Shown piece after piece: positions 36,547 through 49,422 of a DNA stretch of 64,000 nt (the stretch's first letter is position 1; each line of letters opens with the position of its first letter). The notes under the pieces were generated by a model that saw only the letters and a program-made list of their open reading frames with translations, made no database searches and was not told where the DNA came from. Location of the stretch: assembly GCA_015680685.1 (NCBI GenBank), contig MNCI01036463.1:1129228-1193227 (forward strand), given 5' to 3'. The stretch is from Gnetum montanum (lineage: Eukaryota; Streptophyta; Gnetopsida; Gnetales; Gnetaceae). Both the position numbers and the translations under genes were made by a program.

Positions 36547-37540
36547 AGACTTTTCCTTGGCCAAAAATGTGCTAAGCACCTACTTACCCCTTGCTTGCAT
36601 GAGCCATGCATTTTTGGTTTTTGCTTGCGTTGCATTTGTTCATGCATATACATCTCACCTACTTGCCTAGTTTACACATTGCTTCACTTTGTTTATGCAT
36701 TTATACTTTGTTATACATCCATCCACTTAGTTTATGCATTGCATTTGAAAAACATCAAAAACATATAAAAATAAAAAAAACATAAAGCTATAAAAACACA
36801 TGGCTTGAAAAGGCCTTAAACTAGCCCATGGCTTGGAGTGGCCTAAAACTATCACTTTTTGCATTTCTTTCCTTTCATTCGTGTATTTTAACTCTGTTTA
36901 TGATAGGTGCCACTAGATGTTTCTTTTCTAGTTGATTTTAATAGGATCTTGTAATCACACAACATGACTACGCATGCAACATCACACCTCACATAAGCAA
37001 GGTAAGCACTCATTTGCCATGATGTAAAAAACTAGCACAAATAGTCTACTATTACTATAAATTGGCATAGCAATTTGCTATGACTATAAACTAGCACAAA
37101 TCATCCTTGGGTCATGACATTAAATTGGCACAACATCCACCATCCACTACGATGTTAAATTGGCACCCAGTAGTTTGCTAGGACTATAAACTAGCACATC
37201 ATGTTCTGCCAGGACCTTAAACTAGATTCATGATTTTCCAAAACTTTAAATTGGAATGTTGTTGATCTTTTGGAGCACCTGCCATTAGTGAAACCCTTGG
37301 GGCACTTGTAGCATGATTGCCTTCTACCATTCTGCTGATCTTTTGGAGCACCTACCATTAGTGCAACCTTTGAAAGACTCATAGCACCATCACCTTGGCA
37401 CTTTTACTAGCTTCCTAAGCACTTGCAACTAGTACAGCATTTGATGCATTTGCAACATCTTTGCATCTAGCACTTGCAACATCTTCACATCTGGGATTTG
37501 TGCTTGTATTTCATGTTTTGTGGTTTTATTTTCTTCTCAA
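36547..37540 (+). repeat. Element E spacer with punctuation repeats, site of missing pol
   Basis: An A-rich tract (about 36745-36800) and GGCCTTAAACTAGCC units at about 36810 match the post-protease spacer of D (17280-17630). From about 37010 to 37260 further units match the post-integrase repeats of D. The RT, RNase H, integrase and antisense gene are absent, so the deletion joins two repeat clusters. Confidence 0.7.
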
Positions 37541-38409
37541 AGTGTGTTTGTAGGACAAAGCCTCGAAGGTACTCATGCAAAGATGCATCTCATCGTAGCG
37601 GCAAGTCTCCACAATACTACAATGTGCATGATTTACCTAGTTAAGCCACTCAAGAGTGCACATCCCCCTCATTACATTACAATCTATGCACATCCACTCC
37701 TTCATCCCAATAGCCTCTCATCCTCCGCATACTCATGATTGCCCATCCCTATGATACATACACACTATGATGCATATGGGATTCTCTTCACATCAATCAT
37801 AGAACAACTTATCCCTAGGTAGAAACACCTATCCTATAGATGTGATGTAGTTGCATCAAAGCAAATCCCATCTACTTGATGGCCCACACCTTGTAGTTAG
37901 CATTCAACAGTAAGCGAAACCCAATGGGGGTTCACCTTGTAGCAAAGTAAGAAAAAAAAAAAGGAAAGAGCAAAAAATGAAAAAACAAAAAAAAAAGCAA
38001 AAAGAAAAATGAGAAAAAGCACATCCCCAAGAAAATTGACAATGTTGTAGCTTCACAACTAGCCTAGACTTGGATTGAATTTAACTCTCTCAGGAGCACT
38101 CCAATGAGAGGTCAACATTTTAGGGGCAAGCCACTTCATGCCATGGTCACCATCAGCTATGCTGACTCGCATCTTGCATCAGATACATTATTTGCATTTT
38201 ATTTCCTCTACTTGCATTTCATCTCCCTAGCACATTGCTTACACACTTTGCCCTTGCATACCCTTATCCACATCACTTTTGAACATGGTGGAACAACACC
38301 AAATCTTGTACTGATGAGTGATGTTGGTGCCACATCCATTGTGGTGTTTTACAATTCTTTGTTGACATCTCTCGAGTCACTCCTCTAGATGTCAATAAAA
38401 AAGGGCCAT
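37541..38409 (+). other. Element E 3' non-coding region and polypurine tract
   Basis: Colinear with D 27464-28406, including the GTGTTTGTAGGA block and a purine-rich run at 37950-38030. The polypurine tract AATAAAAAAGGGCCAT lies directly before the LTR. Confidence 0.75.
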
Positions 38410-39401
38410 TGAAACACCACAAAATCTTGGATCTCGGTGTCTTGATTGCAAATTTGGCTAAGTGTCAAGATGATGGCACTTTGCCCAAATTTTTCTAAGT
38501 GTTGAGTGTAGTTAGCTCCAACTACCAGTTTTGCAATTTTTTTAACTATTGAATTACGCATCCCATGCATAACACGAGGAGAGCGTAGTAGCCAGAGTTA
38601 GAAAATTTTTGAACTTTTTTGGTCACCCTTGGACTTAGAAAATTTTCTGAATTTTTCTTGTAATCCCACCTACCACACTGCCATGTGGCACCTGATCTAT
38701 GTTTTGCACTAACCCTAGCCCTATAAATACCCTTGGACCCCTAATGTTTTAATGGTTGGCATTTCCAAGCAGTTGGCATTCTCAAATGGTTGGCATTCCT
38801 TAGACATGAACATTTTTAGCACTTGGCATTTGGCATTTGGCACTGAGCATCTTTGGGTGGATTAGACCCAAAATGCACTGGTAGAGGGGCATAGGTGCAC
38901 AACATGGTCCATTGTAGCCTTGTTGCAGCCCTGTAGAACATCGCACAGTACACCGCAGCAGCCAACTTGGTAGGCACAGTTCATCATGTCGAGCACTAGA
39001 ATTCATGGCCCAACACCACCAAGACTATGACTATGCTCCCACTATGCCTGTTGTACATTGTGTACCTTCTGAGACCTTTTTAGAGTTACCTATGTCCCCA
39101 TTTGGGGAAATGTTCTATTTCTCTCTCCCGTTTCTAGCATTTTCTTACATTTTTTTGCACTTTTTCATGCATTGTCACGTTGTACTATGTATTGTTTGCA
39201 TTTGCATTTTGACTAACCATGCCACCCCCCGGTTGCATCCATCACCTTGGTTGTAACCAGAAAAGTCCCTATTTGATCAACAAGATCATTTAGGATGCTC
39301 TGCCTCGATTTCAAGCAAGGCCCTCATGCAGAGGTGGGGTTAAGGCTTTGCATCCATTGATCCCTTGGTGATTCTAGCCACCGATGTTTTCAATCATTAT
39401 A
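38410..39401 (+). repeat. Element E 3' LTR
   Basis: Partner of 31619-32614. TATA box at 38722-38729. The last base pair is decayed (TCATTATA instead of TCATTACA). Followed by GTTAC. Confidence 0.93.
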
Positions 39402-39406
39402 GTTAC

Positions 39407-41820
39407 TATTTAAAAAAATAAAGGAGACATACAAAATTGTACAAAGTATAGAGGGATCAAGCTAATGAGCCATACTATAAAGCTTTGGGAGAGAGTCATA
39501 GAGCAACATCTCAAACTTGAATCAATAGTATCAAAAAAATCAATTTGGATTTATGCTAGGAAGATCTACTATAGAAGATATTTCTTTATACAATAATCAA
39601 TGCAGAAATTTAGAAAGCATTGACAAAATCTAAATATGATCTTTATTAACTTAGAAAAAGCATATGATGTAAAAATATTATATGGTGGACCTTATGAAGG
39701 GAAAACATCTTGGATAAATATATTAAAGTGATTTAAGACATGTATGAAGGAGCTACCTCTAAAATTAAAATAGTTTGTGGCCTAACATAAGATTTTTTAG
39801 TCATAGTAGGTGTACATCAAGCATTTGCACTTAGCACGTACTTATTTTCCATTATTTTGGATAAAATAACAAAGAAAATACAATATGAAATCCCTTAGTG
39901 TATGCTATTTGCAAATGATATTTTATTGGTGGATATTGTAGATTTTTTTTTGGATGTAAGATTCAAAAGAATGTTTTATTTTACAAATTTTTGGTAGTCC
40001 AATATATCAAATTATGTGGGCAACCCAACTTAGAAAATTTGAATTTTTTTCTTATTTTATAGTTGTAATATCTTCATGATCTAGGTGAGTTTTGGGCTGA
40101 TATTAGGCTTCTTAGAAAGCTGGTTCTACAATCTATAATCTTGTAAAATTTTCAATTAGTTACATTTCATTTTATCATTCAAATTTTGCTTGAAAAATGG
40201 GTATAGGATAAAATTGTTCAGTGTCCAAAATATGAATTATCGGTTGTGCAAGATGAATATCTCTAGGATCCTAAAGTGTTATAGAGTAAGTAAATACTTG
40301 ATAGAAAATTCTTTCAACAATATATGTACCTACATAATTTGGAATTAATTTGAGTTATTTTGATGTTGAAAACTATTACATAAAGGTGACCTCGAATGTG
40401 ATTGTTCAACTTCTTTGATTATGAAAATTGATGAATATGATGAATTGATGATGGATGAACTTGTAATGGGATAAATTGTGAAATTATGAATAGGATTGTA
40501 GATGATAAATAGGATATGAGATTATTGAATAAATTGTAAAATTGGTAATGCAAGGATTGTAGATGATAAATAGGATATTGGATTATGGGATAAATTGAGA
40601 AAATTTTGTAATATATTCAATCTTCTTTCTTCATCATTAATTTTCCTCATTGACATTAATTACCTCTCTTAAAAAAACTATTTGCACTCATATTTGTAGC
40701 CAAATGATGGGATCATAATAAAATATAATGGGACAAGCCTATTTTATAAAAAATTGGGTTGAAATTCAATAGACATGAGAGGTTGGGATCATTTTTTTTG
40801 TTACATCTACCCATTAATATTTTATTAAAAGTAAAAATCATATATTTTCTATTTTATCTTATTTGGTATAATAATATAAATATAAATTATATGTCTTTGG
40901 TCCCTATTTTATAAAAAAAAAAAAAGCTATTTTGACTTCACTTGATCTTTGTCTTCTCTTAAGAATTAAGCTTTGACATGGTGCTTTTACTATATTTTCA
41001 TATGTAGATATAGCATTCTATTATATTGAATTTGGATTGTTAAATTCATTTCTTTGTCTTACTTCTAAATTGCAACATGAGCATTTAGAATGAGTGGATT
41101 AAGAGTTTTCAAAGTGCATACTAGAATGAAGAAATACAACTCAAAAAAATATTGTTGCTAAAATAGAGAAGTGGAGACATGCTATAGAATCAAAAGGATT
41201 AAAAATTAGTAGAAATATGATAGGATATATGGAATGAAATTTTAATAACAACATACATAGTGGTGAAATAGAAATGACAATTTAAGATAAAAGAATCCCT
41301 TAAGATTAATCCTTCATTCACTTGGTGAAATTGATAAAGATATCAAAAATAAAATTGAGAAAGGATCAAAATGGAGAAAGAATAGTGGTGTTTTATATTA
41401 TAAAAGAATAAAAATAAAATTAAAGGTGAAATTTTACATGACAACAATTAGGCCTACTATCTTATATGATGATGAATGTTAGGCACTACAAAAGAGACAT
41501 GAATAACAAATCAATGTGGTAGAAATGTGAATGCTTTGATGGATGTTTAATGTTACTAAAAAAAAGATAAATTACATAATATAGACATGAGAGGAAGACT
41601 TGGAATAGCTTCTATTTCAAATAAGCTCCAAGAATAGTGGCTTAAATGGTGTGGACATGTGTAAAGAAGATTAGTGCACCAAATTTTAGTCCATTAGTTT
41701 TATAATATAAATATAAGACTATGACTCTTTGAGTATGGACTACATCCCAATTGGATTACTTACAAGATTTGCATCCAAAGAGGTTGGGATCAAAACCCAT
41801 CACAAGCTTCCCCATATTCT
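39407..41820 (+). pseudogene. L1-type LINE ORF2 remnant, split
   Basis: The plus strand encodes, with stops, GIKLMSHTIKLWERVIE (about 39452-39502), NQFGFMLGRST (about 39541-39573), an EKAYD segment (about 39654), a decayed RT core with HQAFAL- and LFANDILLVD-type segments (about 39810-39936; Asn for the first Asp of FADD), then after an insertion KIEKWRHAIESKGLKISRN (about 41159-41215), and near 41620-41680 a WLKWCGHV-like end. These are hallmarks of plant L1 ORF2. The 5' part lies left of element E. The 3' limit near 41820 is approximate. Confidence 0.8.
39940..41148. mobile_element. Unclassified 1.2-kb insertion in the LINE
   Basis: The LINE frame stops at LVDIV (39936) and resumes at 41156. 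The 7-bp word ATATTGT flanks the gap (39933-39939 and 41149-41155), consistent with a target duplication. The insert is AT-rich and non-coding, begins with a T-run and ends with an A-run, and has an internal 61-bp tandem duplication starting at 40493 and 40554. It could be a solo LTR or a MITE-like element; the termini do not settle it. Confidence 0.5.
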
Positions 41821-42220
41821 ATTTAGAAAAATAATGCAATAAAACTCTTTTTTTAAAAAAAATACTATGATTTGTTCCATAAAATAAAAGCACTCATGAT
41901 TCTTTGACTAGACTTTTGTAAATTAAAAGTACCTTAGATGAAATTCTAAATTGTTCTAGGTAGATAATGCAATTGAACTTGTCTTCAAAAAAAGATTATG
42001 ATTCTCCTAAATTGAAAGCATTATGATTATTTTACTAAACTTCCTTAAAAAATTGGATTTCTTAAAATAAACATTTTATTATTTAATTGAGTTCCTAAAT
42101 AAAAGCTTATTAAAAAAACAAGACTCAACTAAAATTGTTTTAGGTGGATAAAATGATTGAACTATTCTAAAAAAATACTATGATTCTTTGAAAAAAAAGT
42201 CCCATAAATCTTCTAAAAAA
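41821..42220. other. AT-rich sequence, no feature seen
   Basis: A/T-rich with repeated TATGATT and AAAATT words. No open frame or repeat boundary recognised. Confidence 0.4.
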
Positions 42221-42440
42221 GAAGGTATTAGCCTAGTGGTGAGACTCTTGATTTGAAAGCTTTAAGTTATGGGTTCAATTCTAGTGGACAATGCTGAGTT
42301 ATAAAGATTGGACTATATATCTTGAGATGTACCTATAGTATAATTATTTTAGGGTTCCAACCTAGCCCTCCATTATAATGACCTAACTCAATCTAATCAT
42401 AAAAGATATAATAGGGTTTTAACTAAGAAAAATGATAGTA
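42221..42440 (+). mobile_element. tRNA-derived SINE
   Basis: An RNA polymerase III promoter is visible: A box TAGCCTAGTGG at 42229-42239 (exact match to the TRGCNNAGYGG consensus) and B box GGTTCAATTCT at 42272-42282, 32 bases apart, as in tRNA-headed plant SINEs. No cloverleaf can be folded convincingly past the B box, and the body continues about 150 bp into an unrelated tail, so it is not a tRNA gene. The ends are approximate and a target duplication was not found. Confidence 0.7.
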
Positions 42441-42881
42441 AAGTATGTAAACAATCATCAATGTCCTTACATTAGTTTACAATTATTACTCTACTTAAGA
42501 TAGCTTCTTAAGAAGAATTCAATTAACTATATTTTCTACTATAAAATCTTCCACAAGTAGAAGCAACCATGATCATATAACACTAATATTGAATTTTAGA
42601 AACTATATGTAAAATTATTCTAAATTCAAAAATTAGTACACAAAAAAACATTTACATGCACCTACATCTTTAGATAATTTGAATCCTCTTTTGGGGATTC
42701 TTATGAGAAAAAAAATCTAATATATATATATATATATAATTAAACAATAATCACCAATAGGATTATTAGATAATCATCATATAAAGCAAATCCTTTTGCA
42801 TACTCTACATCAACCTGAAATAGATACATTCTTTATTAGCAAAGTCATTATAAAGAATTTCTTGAGTAGTGGAAACATCAT
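42441..42881. other. AT-rich sequence left of element B
   Basis: Contains an (AT)n tract at about 42720-42738. No gene recognised. Element B begins at 42882. Confidence 0.4.
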
Positions 42882-43682
42882 TGATAAATTAAGTTTTTAC
42901 ATATCTACAATATTGGAGATGCAATATCAAATCTGCAATATAGGGGCACAAGCTACAATGTCAGATACCCAATATCATGGACACATATAGGCCTTTAAAT
43001 ATGACACTTAGGTGCATGGTCCAAATAACAATTTTCATTCCACCTTACCAAAACTCCTATAATTTATTTTCATAGCTTATTAATAGAGTGTATGCTTGCA
43101 ATGTGATGTTGAGTGATTATATGGAGTTTTTATTCGAGCATCTTGTACGTGGACACAAGTGTGAATGGTAATAAAGATCAAGATTTCTTTTTACCATTAC
43201 AACATCCACTTAGTTTCTTTACTGTTTACCTAGAACAATGTTTACTATTTTTACTTAGCCTACTAATTGCTATTTTCTTAGTTACTATTTACTTTTCCAT
43301 GAACTTTACCTTTACTATTGTTAAGCGAAATGGATACAACAAATTCCAAGTATAAAGTGTGATCGTTTGATAGCCTAGTAGTATTATCACTTGGTTTGCC
43401 TATTAACAAGGTACTTGGTAATCCCAGTAATGATTACATAAGTATAAGACATGTGCAGAGAGTCAGGAATAGATGTCCATCACCTAGGCTAGACTAGTTT
43501 CATTTTTCATATACTTAGACTTAGAAACCACTTTTATTTATCTTACGTTTACTAGGAGTTATGGCCTACCAACATCAATATATCATACACCTCGCTGAGA
43601 GCTAAATCATATGCATAGATATACTAGCTCCACATGGGAAGATAATGATCCCAAACTTTAACTAGCTACTAGCATATTCACA
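42882..43682 (+). repeat. Element B 5' LTR
   Basis: TGATAAATTAAG at 42882 to TTCACA at 43682. The first 100 bases carry AATATTGG, GCAATATC and CAATATAGG words. A decayed TATA (TTTAAATA) lies near 42994. An AATAAAGATC polyadenylation-like signal lies near 43172. The same sequence recurs at 52329-53064. Confidence 0.85.
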
Positions 43683-43700
43683 TTGCCTTGTTCATGGAAT
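43683..43700 (+). other. Element B primer-binding site, decayed
   Basis: TTGCCTTGTTCATGGAA aligns with TTGGCACCATTGTCAGGAT of element A after a small deletion. The bases that follow (ACTAACTGGAATTTTACAAA) also match those after the A primer site. Confidence 0.5.
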
Positions 43701-43804
43701 TTAACTAACTGGAATTTTACAAAGTTCATTGTACTAGAATACAAAGTTAAACTTTATAAATCTAAGATAAACCACACTTAAATTAAATGTCTAAAAAATA
43801 CAAT

Positions 43805-46400
43805 ATGGCTTCAAAAAAAAATTACCACCTACCAAAGAGACAAGGAGGAGCAATGACAGAATCAATGATGAAGAAGAATGGGGGATGCCAATGCAAACGA
43901 GAATCACTTATGCTCACACTAATCCTTCTCATCTAGATTGTACTTATATCTTGCATTAGGATAGTTAGATGAGGTGGAGAAACATACAAAGCAACATTGT
44001 CCTACCTCTAGAATGTGTAGTATTCATCATGCTTCAAACTACCTTAAGGGGAATGAATCTTAACCAAAGCCAGGAAGGGTACCATGTAACTAAGCACATG
44101 ACTAGGCCCTATGAATCCACAAAGGATTAAATTAGGAGAGATGCTTCCATGAAAACCAAACATGTACATAACAAAGGAAAGTAGGTTAGCACTTTTGTTG
44201 TTTTGGAGAAACTTGATGCTAATACATTCATTGCAAAACAGCTCCACAAAAATCATGAGGAGCCTTCAAAAGCACCTATCATCAGATTGGAAGAACTTGT
44301 CAAAGTTCAAATGTAGTTTACCTAAGTAGAGACAACTAAGAGGGAGATAATCGACTTAAGATATAAGCAGAAATCAAGGCCAAGAGTATCTATAGGATCC
44401 CATAAAGATGAATACAACAGTTATGAAAGAAGAACAAGCCCACATTTTTCTCCTATTGACTCATCCTCATCCTCACAATCATCAAAGGACTCTAATAGGA
44501 GGTAGCCAAGGCACAGAGATTATGGCAGGGAAAAGAGAAGTAATTATGATTGTTATCACTGACACCCAAGACATTATGATTCAGAAGATGAAGAGTACAA
44601 AAAAAGAAGATATAGGAATTGAAGGAAGGATTAAGAAAGACATGAGTACGGAAGGGGATGCCACTATAATAGAGCACACAAACCCAATCAAGATAATGAA
44701 CCCTTGATGATAACCTGCAATATGATCAACATCTATGAAGCTATTCACATCCCATCTAGGCACATGAGGGATAGCTGAACCAAATAGCTAGACATGAACA
44801 ACATGCTAATATTTGAAGGTGGCTATAATACTGATTCACAACATCACCTTCAAGATTTTTGTGATGCCTACACCCTACAAAATATTGAAAGTGACTCGCA
44901 AAAGGTTAAGTTATTTACCAGAAAACTTGTGAAGGAGGCCAAGAGCTGGTACAAGTCACTAAAACATAAATAAATTAGATGTTGGAGTACCATGTTCAAA
45001 CTCTTTAATGAAAAATATCATACCTATTCATGAGTGTTCTACTTAAGAAAATAGATCCAGGGATGGAAGCAAGGAACTCATGAGACCCTTGATGTAGGAA
45101 TGGGTAGATATTATTCACTGTTGCATAGAGGCCTAGGCCATGGATTTTCACCAAGGGAAAAAATTAAGCACATTGTAGATGGGTTGTAGAGAAAAACCAT
45201 AGAGACTCTTGGGGTTGATGCTCAAGTAAGATTATTAGAAATGATTGTCCATTGCATTCAAAGACTAATCAACCAAGTGGCAAAGGAGGAAGGTGAGCTA
45301 AGAAAGAGGGAATTAACTGAAGAGTATAACAAAGATCCATCAATTCAAAAAAGAGATGCATGAGTTTGTGACACACAAGAGGGTGAAACCTTGGATCAAT
45401 CCATCTAGAAAAAGACTCTATTGATCTAGAAATATGTAAATGAAATCACAACCAAAGTAGAGAAAATGTGGAACTCTGTGCATGAGAAATTTACAACTAC
45501 ATTAAAGATTGTGAAGAAAAGAATCAAGAAAGCCTTTGGAAAAGGCAAAGGAAAGAGGAAAAAGAAGAGTTTAGATGGAAAGGCAAAGTTGCTTCAACGG
45601 TTGAGTGCTCAGACACCAGTTGCATAGATGAGGAAGGTTGCCCAGTCATGATACATTTATAGGAGAATGGGGCACACGCACTCAACCCTATATTTGTTCA
45701 AAAATAAATGCCCAAAAGGTTATGTTATCCTCAAGGTAACTACCGATAGAACCTCGAACCCATGTATTATTCTAGTGGAGCCTTACCACAACCACAAGAG
45801 TAGTATTATCAATAGTGGCAATAGCCTCAATTGTGGGCTATGCCATAGCCTTGCCAACAATATTCATATAGAGAGCCAAATCCATATGGATATTATGTCC
45901 AATGTTCAATCTTACCAGCAAATGCAATTGTTTAGATTCCAAAATATTATCCACGGGAATATCATTGATTGACACCACCAAGAACCAACTCAGGCTTATA
46001 CTTGCATCCACAAGTAGCTAATTTGAAAAATCATAATCCAAATCCTTTACCACTAGTGCCACCACTTACTATGCAAGATGAATTACCATCACAACCACAG
46101 TAGAGGAGAGTTACATGGGTAGTGAACATACAAGTAGAGGATCCTACTAGAATCATTAAGGACTAGACAAAGAAACATCCTTTCTTTAGTACAAGTCCTA
46201 AAAAGGCTAGTAGATTTAGAATTTTAGCAAGACCAACTCTCCTATATCATATCTACCTACCAATAATAAGCTTCCAACATCATTCAACAAAAATAAGTAG
46301 ACTGTCCAGCTCATTGAACTAGGCATAGACTAGATTAAGGAAAGGTCACTCCCTAAAAGGAGAATTGATCAAGAAATTCCTTTAATTTATCAATGAGCAA
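43805..46400 (+). pseudogene. Element B gag
   Basis: ATG at 43805. The recognisable capsid segment is at about 44795-45190: MLIFEGGYNTDS, then KLFTRKLVKEAKSWY and a GMGRYYSLL-like part, typical of plant Ty3/gypsy gag. A charged segment at about 44400-44700 is shared with A. Lys/Glu-rich sequence follows to 45560. Many stops. Confidence 0.7.
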
Positions 46401-46800
46401 CTAGAAATCTATCATGAAAAGCTCTATTAGACTCAGGTTTTTGAGTAAATTTGATCTCTTACGAAACATATCAAGCATTAAACCTACCACCATTGAAGGA
46501 ATGTAATATTAGGTTGGAGCTTGCAGATCAATGTTTTTTCATTCCCTTGGAACAAATTGAGGACTTGGTGACCACTATCAATGGATGAGCTTTTCTGGTA
46601 GACTTTCTAATAATTGATGTGAAAGAAGCTGATAAGGAATTTCCAATTATCATGGGGTGGACATGGCTTAGCAAAATCGATGCTAACCTAGGTATGCGAG
46701 ATCTATTTGTTGAGATCGCTAAGGAAGATAAGTATGAAGCCATACACATGTAGCAAATTCCATGCATTATTACTGAAAGAAGAGAATGCAGTCATGGATC
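46401..46800 (+). pseudogene. Element B protease
   Basis: ALLDSG at 46421-46438 keeps the catalytic Asp-Ser-Gly; a stop follows two codons later. Next come VNLISYETYQALNLPPL, LADQCFFIPL, and FPIIMGWTWLSKIDANLG (about 46635-46690), the flap and C-terminal elements. It aligns along its length with the protease of C (56083-56710). Confidence 0.75.
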
Positions 46801-49422
46801 AACTTTTCAAAATGTCAACACAGTCACCATGCTAGTCCACAACAACAATGAAAAACAAGTGCATGCAAAAAAAAAAAAAAAAAGAGAAAGGACCACCAAA
46901 TCAAAATACATCATGTGGTCACTAACTAAGAACCTTTAACCATCCAAAATACGCATGGAATAATCTCACTCATTTATTAATTTCCATTCTCAAAAAATTA
47001 CTCCAACGAAGGACCCAAAACAAAATTAATAACTCATAATCATACATCAAAAGGGAAAGAGAACAAGTACTTAGATGATCAAAACTCAACTACCATCAAG
47101 CTCACATGGGACAATAATAGAAAATTTAAATCAATAAATATGATAAGTGAATCACCTAGATTGTATGATCTAGCAAACCTAGGGAGAATTTTTCAAATAA
47201 TCTTTGATGAGTTTAGTCATGGGGAAGACACTTTACCTTGATGCGGGAATTAATAAGTGCTTTTTCATTTTTTGTTTGTTTTACAATTCTTTGTACTTTT
47301 CCTATTTATTGATGCAATTTTTCCTATTCTTTTATATCTTTCACATTCTTTGACATCTTCTTATTCTTTTCCATTTTTCATTTCTTAAATTTTTGATATT
47401 CTTTAATATCTTTCAATTCTTTGAAATTTTTTAACATCTTTCATTTTTTACACCTTTTCACAATTCTTACTATATTTTTCATTTCTTTCATACTTTGTTT
47501 TTAAATCATTTGTAAATAATGTTTATTACTAATAAGACACATTGCAAATAAAGGCAATATGTAGTCCAATAAGATGAAGATTTCTCTATGTTATCAAGTC
47601 ATAAGGAATTGATTATTTGAATAGTGAGCCCACATCATCCATACATCCATTCCATTAATAAGATATTCTGACCATGGCCATAATGACATTCTTTTCTATA
47701 ATATAACTAAGAATAAACTTTTGATCATTGTGCTTGGATAGAAGAGTCAAGAACCAAGAGGAAATGAAAAGGATGTGACATCATGGGAATTTGTGGATTG
47801 TTTTGGATTATTGTTGTGAGTTCTATTGTGTTGCTAAGATTGCATTATATCCTTGTAGATCTAACAAAAATTGGGAGTAAGAGTAAAATAATGTTACCTT
47901 GAAAGGTTAATAGAAATAAAAATACAAGAGCACAAAATAAATTTCTAGGAATCCCACTTGAAAGACATGCTACTCATGCTTGAAGGTATTTGGCTTCTTA
48001 GAAATCTAAAAAGAAAAAATCAAAGTACCATGAATAAACTTTTCCTTGGACAATACGACAAGTGAAAATATTCCTTGTAACATTGATAATCTTACAAATG
48101 TAATTCCAAAAGATGAAATGATGTGATGTCATTGGATGATGGTTTGGACTTGGTTTGAATCTTGAATAGAAAGGCTAGTGATTATTTTAATGACTAATAA
48201 CACACAAGAATTCATTATGCCTATGGTAATATACCTCATGTCCCTATCTCTACAATCCCTTCTAAGTCCATCTCATCTGACAGTAAGAGTAGTCATAACT
48301 TGTGATTTTGTACAACATAGAGTTATTTTCTCAATTTCATGGTACTAACATGTGTGTTTTGATAAACAGGTATGCATTACATTTAACTCCTTAAGTGCCT
48401 AAGGACATTTTAGGCATGGTTATACAAAGGCATTAAGGGTTGAAGCCTACTTTGGGGAGGTTCCACTTGTATAATTGTTGTATCTTATACCTACCAAGTG
48501 ATTTCACATCATCTTGAACCTTCCAACATCAACAAATGTCAATAAACACTTCCCATATCATTGAAACTATCCATTCTCACTACATGAATTCATTACCCTT
48601 CTCATCCATCTTATGAACTTTTGTAGACTAAGATTCCTTCTCTATGAACTTCCAATAACACACTTTTGATAAAAATATGCATATATCTATAATCCAAAAT
48701 CTCTAAATAACCTTAAAATCTTCTAGATATCCAAAAGAATCAATTTTTTTCATTAGACCCTTATGAAAAATGCAAATTTTTGGGCTTTGATATCAGGTTA
48801 TCATCGATACTAGTTCCTTGATGTCAAGTTCTCAATATCACATCACAAAAAACCTATATATAGATGGATACTTAGCGAATTTTTTTCACCATTTTTCACT
48901 TGAGCCAAGAGAGCTTTTTTGAATTTTGTTCTCTAATTTGAACTATAACCTCCTAGCTTTCCTAGATTTCCTAAGCCATAACTTGACTGTTATCACTTTG
49001 ATTTTCATGATTTTTAAACCTATTTGATTATGGGATGCTCATCTTAGTCATGGAAGGATGCTAGTAAGGAAAATCTAATCTAATTTTTCAAAATTTGCTA
49101 ACGCTTGGAAGGTATCTTAAGAAAAAGTATGAAGTGGAAGTTGAAATTTTTAAGGAACAATTAATCATATTACTGCAAAAACACTCAAATAATGCTCTTA
49201 AGGACCTATAACCATCATTATGAGCCATACATAGGGACAAAATGAATAATTGCAAAGGGTTATAAGGAAACTGACACTTATGGGGTAACTTTTTGCAAAC
49301 ATTTTCTAACTTTGCAATCCTAACAACTAAAAACTTGATCTAACTTAAAGTATGAGAAAGGAATGAAGTTATAAAAAATAGAGAATGCCTTATAATGATT
49401 TCCAGTTCCTTAATGATTACAG
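46801..49422 (+). other. Element B non-coding region, pol missing
   Basis: A poly-A run at about 46868-46883 marks the end of the protease part. GTTTAGTCATGGGGAAG at 47211-47227 resembles the polypurine tract before the 3' LTR. 47240-48540 is the reverse-oriented equivalent of the element A 3' region. 48540-49340 is AT-rich without a recognised feature. Confidence 0.6.

Larger units (their letters stand above)
31619..39401 (+). mobile_element. Element E: pol-less Tat-like retrotransposon nested in a LINE
   Basis: A 7.8-kb element with LTRs of 996 and 992 bp beginning TGAAACACCACAAAAT, flanked by the perfect 5-bp duplication GTTAC (31614-31618 and 39402-39406). It contains a primer site, repeat-rich leader, gag and protease, then passes straight to the non-coding 3' part with no RT, RNase H or integrase. 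LTR termini, primer site, gag, protease and polypurine region are homologous to D and F, so it is a deletion derivative that would need their enzymes. The host sequence is a LINE. Confidence 0.92.

Noticed and set aside
42221-42300. tRNA gene
   Set aside because: A and B boxes are present, but the flanking bases do not pair into an acceptor stem and the copy has an unrelated downstream body; it fits a SINE.
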